Assembly: GCA_944391615.1 (NCBI GenBank)
Contig: CALXUE010000010.1
Coordinates: 1 to 60,689, forward strand
Direction: 5' to 3'
DNA: 60,689 nucleotides
From: an uncultured Alphaproteobacteria bacterium
GTDB lineage: Bacteria > Pseudomonadota > Alphaproteobacteria > RF32 > CAG-239
The notes under the pieces were generated by a model that saw only the letters and a program-made list of their open reading frames with translations, had not been told where the DNA came from and ran no database searches. The position numbers were made by a program, and so were the translations under genes. Each line of letters opens with the position of its first letter. Positions within the stretch are counted from its first letter, which is position 1. Of the stretch, positions 54,056-60,689 are shown piece after piece.

Positions 54056-56827
54056 TTAATATCTTGACATTATTTCGAACCTACTATTTTCAAATCTAAT
54101 GCCGCCGCCACCGCCACCGCCGCTTGAGTTTCCGCTTGTAGAGATAGCTTTGCACGATGAGCATACAGATTTACAACATTTTGTTTCAATTGTGTATTTT
54201 GCACATCCGTTCAAACATATTACACCAACAGGGCAAGTCACTGATGAACAAGAATCTTTTGTTATCAAACTTGTATCAATACCTCCTGGTAGCGGGGAGA
54301 TTGTTGATGATATATTTCCGTTCGAATTTGTTCCTGAACTAGAGCTGGAGCTAGAGCTGGAGTTGGAGTCTGTATTAATATTTGATGGTTGTCTATGTCC
54401 ACCACTCATCGGTCGATCCTGTTTAGCTTTAGTACAATTTCTATAACTTGTACTGTATGGGCAATAGGTCCATTCTTCACAGTTACTGCTGCTAATCCCT
54501 GTTTTATATCCTAAATCAGAACATGTTACTGATGGGCATATTGCGCAAAGACCGCCACATCCATCCGATGCTATAGTTGTGCCTCCTGGGCAGATGCCAT
54601 TGTAGCAATATGGATTCTTTTGGCAGATTTGTTTGCAGTTGCCGTTGCTGTCTTTCTTGTAACCTGCGTCGCAGACGCATGTTCCGTTGTTGCAGTAAGA
54701 GTTGGCTCCGCAATTAACGTTTCCACATGGATCTTCTATCACTTCGGTGCATTTGCCGTTTGACAATTCATAACCCTCGTCGCAAGTGCATCTGCCGTTT
54801 TCGCAATGTTCATTGCTGCCGCAAGTTACATTGGCACAAGGATCTTCTTTGACGCATCCTTTGCCTTTGTTGGTGTATCCGATGTTGCAGATACACAAGC
54901 CTTTGCTGCAATATGAATTTGCTCCGCAAACAACGCCTTCACAACTGTCTGTTCTTTTGTTCTTACATTTTTTGTAAGCTGTGCTGTATGGGCAATATTC
55001 CCATTCACTACATGAACTGTCGGTTGGGTTCTTTTGGTAACCTAAGCGGTTACATTCGGCTGAACTACAACGTGAGCAATATCCTCCGCAGCCATCCGTA
55101 ATTCGCGTTAGGTTTCCTTCGCAGGGCTCTGAACTATCATAGCATTCTGCTTTCTTCACACAATGTGCGATACATTTGCCTTCTGTGTCTCTGTTATAGC
55201 CTGGATCGCAGACACAACGGCCATATTCACAATGCTCGTTGGTGCCACAGGTGACATCTTTGCATTGATCTATGAGTACACATTGACCATCTACTTCTTC
55301 GTAACCGCCTTCGCAGACACATGTTCCATCTTTGCAATATTCATGTGTGCCGCAGGTGACGTTCTTGCAGGGATCAGATGCGACGCATTGACCATTGACC
55401 ATTTCGTAACCTTCATTGCAGAGGCAAATGCCATTTTCACAATGTTCGTTGGTTCCACAAGTCTTATTGGCACAAAGATCAACAGGACCGCATGATGTGC
55501 AGTTGCCACATTTATCTGTTGCATTACATTCTGATCCTTCAGGGCAGTTCATTGAATATGTTGCACAATCTGGATCCGGAATGCATTTTACACAGCCTCC
55601 GCAAATTCCCTTTTCTGCACAAACTTGTCCTTTCGGGCAGGGCTGTGTTGCAATGTATACTTCGCAGATACATTTGCCATCTTTACAAACTTGTGGATAT
55701 TCGCATTGTACGTTTTCGCATTTATCAATCGCAACGCATTTACCGTCTACAAGCTCGTAACCGTCATCGCAAACACATGTTCCGTCTTCGCAATGTTCAT
55801 TGGTTCCACAGGTGACGTCTTTGCATTTATCAATTGCAACGCATTTACCGTCTACAAGCTCGTAACCGTCATCGCAAACACATGTTCCGTCTTCGCAATG
55901 TTCATTGGTTCCGCAGGTGACGTCTTTGCATTTATCTTCTTCGTACTGATGGCAGGCAATAGTGGGGTTGCCTTCATAACCTTCATCACATAAGCACTGT
56001 CCATCTTCACAATGTGCATTTGTGCCGCAATTGATGTCAACGCATGGATCTATGTCACAGCACATTCTGGTTCCGGAACAGCCGTCAGAACAAGGATGCT
56101 TGTTTTCACAGCCTTCTTCATCTGGCAAGGGTTTGCATTCTGAACATATTGTTCTTGTACTGTTGCAACCGTCGCTGGCTTCTTCCGTGCCATATACACA
56201 ATCGGTTTCATTTGGCAGTGGTATACAACAATTACTGTATTTGACTGTGTTACCTGACAAACAACTTAATGCATTTTCTGCCGGTCCATGAGCACATTCA
56301 GAATAACCGTCGCAGTTCGCCGGTATTATTTTGTACATCGTTTCTCCGCAGGTGTCACAACTGGCTCCTTTTATGTAACCCGCAGGTATTTCGTCGGCCG
56401 TGTAGTTATAGCCGTCACAGGCATGACATTCACAGCTTTTGAAATATGTGGTGTCGTAAGGGCAGAAATTTACCGCTGTCCAGCCTTCGGGACATGCGGT
56501 TTTGTGATATCCGGCTTCTTCACACGGGGTTTGTGAAACTTCGTCATCCGGTGATGTTGGAGGCGGAGTCGTGCCATCTGGCTCTTTTTCTAAGTCATTT
56601 GCACTAAAAATATTGTCACGACAATCGTTACTATCGGTAATAAAACACACATTGGCCACTTTTACATAGTCATTGGAGGTGTTGGCTGCCTGATGTATAG
56701 ATTCATTTGAAATCTGCTTTGTCGCTAAGTTTTGTATTGAAAATATGCTTGCATGAACTATTTCCGGCACGCAGAGTGCTATGGCAGAAATAAAGAATAA
56801 GCAGGCACTGTGTTGATATTTTCTCAT
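54056..56827 (-). CDS. Large secreted EGF-like cysteine-rich protein
   Basis: 923 aa with more than 100 Cys. N-terminal signal peptide (LFFISAIALCVPEIVHA) and the family segment VKVANVCFITDSNDC. About a dozen EGF-like repeats follow, C.(N/D)VTCGTNEHCEDGTCVCD type with GY(E)LVDGKC. Two adjacent repeats are nearly identical at DNA level (period 105 bp, near 55741-55950). Interspersed CNRLGYQK...YCPYSTAYKKC modules recur. The C-terminus has a Ser-rich run and seven Gly before IRFENSRFEIMSRY. No LPXTG, barrel or enzyme domain; probably a disulfide-bonded surface protein. Confidence 0.88.
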   Translation of the reverse strand: MRKYQHSACLFFISAIALCVPEIVHASIFSIQNLATKQISNESIHQAANTSNDYVKVANVCFITDSNDCRDNIFSANDLEKEPDGTTPPPTSPDDEVSQTPCEEAGYHKTACPEGWTAVNFCPYDTTYFKSCECHACDGYNYTADEIPAGYIKGASCDTCGETMYKIIPANCDGYSECAHGPAENALSCLSGNTVKYSNCCIPLPNETDCVYGTEEASDGCNSTRTICSECKPLPDEEGCENKHPCSDGCSGTRMCCDIDPCVDINCGTNAHCEDGQCLCDEGYEGNPTIACHQYEEDKCKDVTCGTNEHCEDGTCVCDDGYELVDGKCVAIDKCKDVTCGTNEHCEDGTCVCDDGYELVDGKCVAIDKCENVQCEYPQVCKDGKCICEVYIATQPCPKGQVCAEKGICGGCVKCIPDPDCATYSMNCPEGSECNATDKCGNCTSCGPVDLCANKTCGTNEHCENGICLCNEGYEMVNGQCVASDPCKNVTCGTHEYCKDGTCVCEGGYEEVDGQCVLIDQCKDVTCGTNEHCEYGRCVCDPGYNRDTEGKCIAHCVKKAECYDSSEPCEGNLTRITDGCGGYCSRCSSAECNRLGYQKNPTDSSCSEWEYCPYSTAYKKCKNKRTDSCEGVVCGANSYCSKGLCICNIGYTNKGKGCVKEDPCANVTCGSNEHCENGRCTCDEGYELSNGKCTEVIEDPCGNVNCGANSYCNNGTCVCDAGYKKDSNGNCKQICQKNPYCYNGICPGGTTIASDGCGGLCAICPSVTCSDLGYKTGISSSNCEEWTYCPYSTSYRNCTKAKQDRPMSGGHRQPSNINTDSNSSSSSSSSSGTNSNGNISSTISPLPGGIDTSLITKDSCSSVTCPVGVICLNGCAKYTIETKCCKSVCSSCKAISTSGNSSGGGGGGGIRFENSRFEIMSRY

Positions 56828-56924
56828 GAGACGGCCTTTCTTTTGCTTCTTTTTTCAACAACTTAGTTAGTTTATTCTCATATTGTGAAAAAAAACTTAA
56901 TTTCCCATACTCTGAATTATACAT

Positions 56925-56956
56925 TAAAAAAAGCTCTTCGAAAAGAGCTTTTTTTA
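56925..56956 (-). terminator. Terminator after accC
   Basis: Stem AAAAAAGCTCTT/AAGAGCTTTTTT with loop CGAA. Confidence 0.9.
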
Positions 56957-56975
56957 TGACATTTTTGTTTCAGAC

Positions 56976-58319
56976 TTATTTATGACGATTTTTCATATAA
57001 TTTTCGAGCCAATGAATGTTATATTGTCCATCAATAAATTCTGCCTGAGAAATGATTTCCTGATGTAGTGGAATGGTGTTTGGAACACCTTCTATTACAA
57101 ACTCTTCCAAGGCACGACGCAAACGCATCAAGGTTGCATTTCTGGTCTTGCCGGAAACAATTAATTTGGCTATCATGCTGTCATAAAACGGCGGTATGCT
57201 GTAGCCTGAATAAATTTCGGAATCTACGCGTACTCCCAGTCCGCCTGGAGCGTGCCATTCGGTTACTTTGCCCGGACATGGTGTGAATGTTTCCGGATTT
57301 TCGGCATTGATACGGCACTCAATTGCATGGCCTGAAAATTTTATGTCATCCTGTGTATAACCAAGTTCTGCACCGCTGGCAATACGTATTTGCTCTCTGA
57401 CAATATCTATTCCAGATACGGCTTCCGTAATCGGGTGTTCAACCTGCAGACGTGTATTCATCTCAAGAAAATAGAACTTTCCGTCTTCATACAAAAATTC
57501 AAGTGTGCCGGCATTGGTATAGCCAATTTGCTCAATCGCTTTGCGGACAATGTCACCGATTTCTTTTCTTTGTTTATCATTTAAGGCAGGTGAGGGGCTT
57601 TCTTCAATCAGCTTTTGGTTCTTGCGCTGAATCGAACAATCTCTTTCCCCCAAATGAACAACATGACCATATTTATCTGCCAAAATTTGCATTTCGATAT
57701 GACGAGGCTTTTGCAAATATTTTTCCATATATACCACATCACTTGGAAATGATGCTTTGGCTTCAGCTTTGGCCATCGTGAAGGCTTCGCGCATTTCTTC
57801 ATCATTAAAGGCTGTCTTCATACCCTTGCCGCCGCCGCCATCTTTGGCTTTTACTATAACCGGATAGCCGATTTTGTGTGCCCATTCTATGGCATGTTCA
57901 ACACTCTCTAGTGCAGGTGACCCCGGTGTTACCGGCAGGCCGGCTTTAATGGCTGCTTGACGGGCTGTGATTTTATCGCCCATTAAGCGCATTTGATCTG
58001 CGGTTGGGCCAATAAAGGTGATGCCGTGTTCTTCAACCATTTCGGCAAAGTCTGCATTTTCTGATAAAAATCCATATCCGGGATGGATGGCGTCGGCTCC
58101 GGTGATTAAAGCTGCAGAAATTATGGCTGACTTATTTAAATAAGAATCTGTTGATCGTGCCGGACCGATACACACAGCCTCATCGGCCAAACGCACATGC
58201 ATGGCATTGGCGTCTGCTTCGGAGTGAACAGCTACCGTTCTGATACCCATTTCTCGGCAGGCCCTGTGAATACGTAAAGCGACTTCACCACGGTTTGCGA
58301 TTAAAACTTTTTCAAACAT
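56976..58319 (-). CDS. accC: Acetyl-CoA carboxylase, biotin carboxylase subunit
   Basis: 447 aa, normal length. Carboxylates the biotin on AccB with ATP and bicarbonate, the first step of fatty acid synthesis. LIANRGEVALRIHRACREMG, DAIHPGYGFLSENADFA, the ATP-grasp lid KAKDGGGGKGMK and the catalytic EMNTRLQVEHPITEAV are present. Follows accB on the same strand after 32 bp. A terminator ends the pair. Confidence 0.98.
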   Translation of the reverse strand: MFEKVLIANRGEVALRIHRACREMGIRTVAVHSEADANAMHVRLADEAVCIGPARSTDSYLNKSAIISAALITGADAIHPGYGFLSENADFAEMVEEHGITFIGPTADQMRLMGDKITARQAAIKAGLPVTPGSPALESVEHAIEWAHKIGYPVIVKAKDGGGGKGMKTAFNDEEMREAFTMAKAEAKASFPSDVVYMEKYLQKPRHIEMQILADKYGHVVHLGERDCSIQRKNQKLIEESPSPALNDKQRKEIGDIVRKAIEQIGYTNAGTLEFLYEDGKFYFLEMNTRLQVEHPITEAVSGIDIVREQIRIASGAELGYTQDDIKFSGHAIECRINAENPETFTPCPGKVTEWHAPGGLGVRVDSEIYSGYSIPPFYDSMIAKLIVSGKTRNATLMRLRRALEEFVIEGVPNTIPLHQEIISQAEFIDGQYNIHWLENYMKNRHK

Positions 58320-58351
58320 TTAGTCTTTCCTGTTTTGTTGTGTTTATTCTT

Positions 58352-58831
58352 TTATTCAATAACAACCAGTGGTTCGCCGTATTCGACCGGATCACCGCTT
58401 TCAACCAAAATTTTGCTAACTCTGCCGCCTTTGTGGGCTTTGACCGGATTGTAGGTCTTCATTGCTTCAATCAAGCAAACGGTGTCGCCTTCTGCAACGG
58501 TGTCGCCGACTTTAACATAATTCGGGCTGTTGGGATCGCTGGATAAATAAACAACACCAACCATTGGTGATTTAACACTGCCCGGATTTTTAGAATAGTC
58601 TTCTTCAACCTCAGCAGCCGGAGCACTCGGTGCCGCGCTTGTAATTGCTGCCGGAGCAGGCATTTGTACTGTCGCGGGCATGGGCACAGGCGCAGCCATG
58701 GGGGCAATATTGAGCTCTCTCTTTAAGCTGATACGGCAGCCTTCATCTTCGTACTCAATTTCGCTTAAGTTATTTTTATCTAATATTTCGGCCATGCGAC
58801 CAATGATTTTGGTGTCTAATGGATTTGACAT
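58352..58831 (-). CDS. accB: Biotin carboxyl carrier protein of acetyl-CoA carboxylase
   Basis: 159 aa. N-terminal dimerisation-type region, an Ala/Pro/Met-rich linker (about 45-80), then the biotinyl domain with KSPMVGVVYLS and the biotin lysine in CLIEAMKTYNPV; the usual motif is EAMKM/L, here Thr follows the Lys. Ends GEPLVVIE. First gene of accB-accC. Confidence 0.96.
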   Translation of the reverse strand: MSNPLDTKIIGRMAEILDKNNLSEIEYEDEGCRISLKRELNIAPMAAPVPMPATVQMPAPAAITSAAPSAPAAEVEEDYSKNPGSVKSPMVGVVYLSSDPNSPNYVKVGDTVAEGDTVCLIEAMKTYNPVKAHKGGRVSKILVESGDPVEYGEPLVVIE

Positions 58832-59082
58832 TTTTATTTCTCTCTAATTTTAATTAGCACAAAAAATTCTGTGTTATTTTTAACGCGTATTTTTATTAAA
58901 AACAACAAAAATATTTAATTATTCTTCAAAATTATGCTTTTTTTATTGATTTTTTGCCCTTTGGGGGGGCTTTTTTGCTATATTTTACGAATCTTGTATT
59001 TTATACTTTGTCCTTTTCTTACTGAAAATTGGCACAGAAATTGCATGAAACTTCGTAGATAATTTTATCATGGAGTTTTGTG
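58832..59082. other. Divergent promoter region accB / flgE
   Basis: 250 bp with no gene. AT-rich. The flgE-proximal end carries the sigma-54 site; the accB side shows no clear boxes. Confidence 0.6.
59029..59046 (+). promoter_or_regulatory. Sigma-54 promoter of flgE
   Basis: TTGGCAC-AGAAA-TTGCAT matches the -24/-12 consensus: GG and GC are separated by exactly 10 bases. Placed 37 bp before the flgE start. Hook genes are sigma-54-dependent class III genes in Caulobacter-type hierarchies. Confidence 0.88.
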
Positions 59083-60303
59083 ATGGCTTTAAGTATTTTC
59101 TTTCCTTCCGTGTCGGGCTTGAATGCTCAGAGTGATGCTCTTGGCACCGTAAGTGATAATATTGCTAATATGCGGACAGTCGGTTACAAATCCGCCGAAA
59201 CTATGTTTTATACTTTGCTCGGTTCTCAGCCTGCGGTAAAAAGTAATGCCAGCGGACTAAATTCTTCTCGCGTCGATGTCCATGGTGTTGGTGACTATAC
59301 GCGTTATAATATTTTGCAAAACGGTACAATTGCCTCGACTGATGGCAAGTTTGATGTCGCTTTGCAGGAAAATAATGCCTTCTTTATGGTTAATGATGGT
59401 TACGATAACACTTATTATACGCGTGCCGGCGATTTTAATACTTTAGCTCTTGATGGTAAAACTTATTTGGTGAATAATAATGGCTATTTTGTGCAAGGTT
59501 TTAAGGCAAATGAAGACGGAACCTTTGCATCGGAGCCTTCCAATATTGAATTTGAATTCTTGGAAAAAATGCCTTCCGTCCCAACTTCTGATGTCGATAT
59601 TACGGCAAATGTTCCTGCTGACGGAGTGGAAAAAAGTGCCTATTCCCTCACTATCTATGGGGAAAATAATGACGGTGCTAATATGAATATGGTCTTTACC
59701 AAGGTTCCTGACAAAATTAATACTTGGAATGTGTCCTTTGTGGTGGAAGGTGGTGAGGTTGCGTCCGAGCCGATTGAAGCCGTGTTTTCTGATGAAGGCC
59801 TCCTTCTTAGTCCGAAAAATTTTGATATTACCGTTAATTGGGAAGATGGTTCTTCAAATAATATTCATATGAATATTGAAAATATGACTCAATATGCCGG
59901 AAATGACGGTGAAACTTATGTTTATCAAGATGGTGCACCGAGCGGGCAGTTAACTGATACTTATATTAATGAAAAAGGTGTGCTTGTATCTGAATATTCC
60001 AACAAACGCACGGTTGAAATTGCAAAACTCGCTGTTGTTGGTTTCACAGCACCGGAAAATTTGGTGCCGGTGTCCGGAACTTTGTTTGAGGCTTATAGCG
60101 ATGTCGGCGAATCCCATTATGTTATGGCTTCAGATACGGATAGTTCAAATATCGTACTGTCTCAGTCTTTAGAATCTTCAAATGTTGATGTTGAAACGGA
60201 GTTTGCAGAGATGATTCAGGTCCAAAGAGCTTATAGTATGAATGCTAATGCCTTTACCGTGGCGAATGAAATGACCTCGGTCGTCGTGGATTTGAAGTCT
60301 TAA
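59083..60303 (+). CDS. flgE: Flagellar hook protein FlgE-like
   Basis: 406 aa from the ATG at 59083 (GGAG at 59072-59075). N-terminal rod motif GLNAQSDALGTVSDNIANMRTVGYKS, central D1/D2 domains (NVPADGVEKSAYSLTIYG), and C-terminal LSQSLESSNVDVETEFAEMIQVQRAYSMNA, which forms the coiled core of the rod/hook. Length and central domain favour FlgE over FlgF/FlgG. Exported by the flagellar type III apparatus. Controlled by the sigma-54 site upstream. No other hook gene is adjacent on the right. Confidence 0.94.
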   Translation: MALSIFFPSVSGLNAQSDALGTVSDNIANMRTVGYKSAETMFYTLLGSQPAVKSNASGLNSSRVDVHGVGDYTRYNILQNGTIASTDGKFDVALQENNAFFMVNDGYDNTYYTRAGDFNTLALDGKTYLVNNNGYFVQGFKANEDGTFASEPSNIEFEFLEKMPSVPTSDVDITANVPADGVEKSAYSLTIYGENNDGANMNMVFTKVPDKINTWNVSFVVEGGEVASEPIEAVFSDEGLLLSPKNFDITVNWEDGSSNNIHMNIENMTQYAGNDGETYVYQDGAPSGQLTDTYINEKGVLVSEYSNKRTVEIAKLAVVGFTAPENLVPVSGTLFEAYSDVGESHYVMASDTDSSNIVLSQSLESSNVDVETEFAEMIQVQRAYSMNANAFTVANEMTSVVVDLKS

Positions 60304-60367
60304 ACCTTATTCTCGCAACGAAAAATCAATGCTTTATAAAAAAATGCACAATTATTGAAAATTTTAC

Positions 60368-60396
60368 TAGACATTGTGATAAATATGTTTTATAAA
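60368..60396 (+). promoter_or_regulatory. tRNA-Phe promoter
   Basis: TAGACA (60368-60373), a 17-bp spacer and TATAAA (60391-60396), about 17 bp before the tRNA. Confidence 0.6.
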
Positions 60397-60412
60397 CATT
60401 CTCGTTGCCGAT

Positions 60413-60488
<76 letters not shown>

Positions 60489-60490
60489 TT

Positions 60491-60522
60491 AAAAAACCGC
60501 TATAATCAGCGGTTTTTTTGTG
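60491..60522 (+). terminator. Terminator after tRNA-Phe
   Basis: Stem AAACCGCT/AGCGGTTT with T run. Confidence 0.92.
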
Positions 60523-60689
60523 CTCGGATCCAATCGGGCGGCGCTGTGTCAAGCTTGCCCTCTTGGGGACGGGCCCCGCTTTGGCATCTAACTTTCGCTT
60601 TTGACGCTGTTGGGTTCATCGTCAAAGTATGGGGCAGAGAGTAAAAATTAAAAAAAATATCATAATCAAAACACCAAAGTAGAAATAAA
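60523..60689. other. End of window, no gene seen
   Basis: GC-richer stretch downstream of the tRNA terminator. It contains GGCATCTAACTTTCGC, loosely similar to GGCATCTAGTTTCGC in the inserts of the 50-kb palindrome array. A 62-codon frame that starts inside the tRNA is not credible. Confidence 0.5.

Noticed and set aside
54099..54446. Plus-strand frames inside the Cys-rich gene
   Set aside because: They are mirror readings of Gly-, Ser- and Cys-codon repeats on the minus strand; no start signals.

Overview
The window looks like a chromosome segment of an AT-rich, Gram-negative, flagellated alphaproteobacterium. Four signals support this: a circularly permuted two-piece tmRNA, an alphaproteobacterial-type SspB, a GTTC-N7-GTTC LexA box in front of umuDC, and a sigma-54 promoter in front of the flagellar hook gene. 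LPS genes (lpxK, waaA), Lol and MacAB machinery and an autotransporter show an outer membrane. Low GC, rubredoxin/flavin reductase and cysteine-rich secreted proteins would fit an uncultured, perhaps gut-associated, anaerobic lineage; that placement is inference.

Layout. 1-703: tandem 313-bp repeat. 0.8-4.0 kb: two paralogous secreted proteins, rpiB-glyA. 4.0-7.8: large unknown protein with an HExxH motif, fmt, K+ channel. 7.9-13.2: SOS-controlled umuD'-umuC, LD-carboxypeptidase, PIF1-like helicase, slyX, flavin reductase-rubredoxin. 13.2-14.7: ribbon-helix-helix gene, sspB and permuted ssrA, whose intervening segment is swollen by palindromic repeats. 14.8-16.7: folA-thyA-dut. 16.8-22.9: unknown gene, polyprenol/diacylglycerol kinase-like, PAP2, a catalytic-domain-less membrane protein, alaS, TspO. 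23-27 kb: RNase J-like nuclease and two secreted Cys-containing proteins. 27.2-30.4: large HNH-motif protein, SUKH-type protein and Sua5. 30.5-35.6: two aminopeptidases, lolC/E-lolD, EF-hand protein. 35.7-39.4: AIDA-type autotransporter. 39.5-44.3: rpmI-rplT and pheS-pheT. 44.3-49.8: two unknown helical proteins, tpx, macA-macB ATPase-permease. 49.8-50.7: second palindrome array. 50.7-53.9: fliN-DUF374 acyltransferase-waaA-lpxK. 54-58.8: 923-aa EGF-like protein, accB-accC. 59-60.5: flgE and tRNA-Phe.

Most convergent gene pairs share one compact bidirectional terminator. The most unusual signals are (1) a family of about 126-131 bp near-perfect palindromes with a conserved apex, in three unrelated intergenic places; (2) a umuD gene that encodes the already processed UmuD' form, with Arg where the catalytic Lys should be; (3) an HNH-motif protein directly coupled to a SUKH immunity-type protein; (4) a family of cysteine-rich secreted proteins sharing modules at two distant loci.
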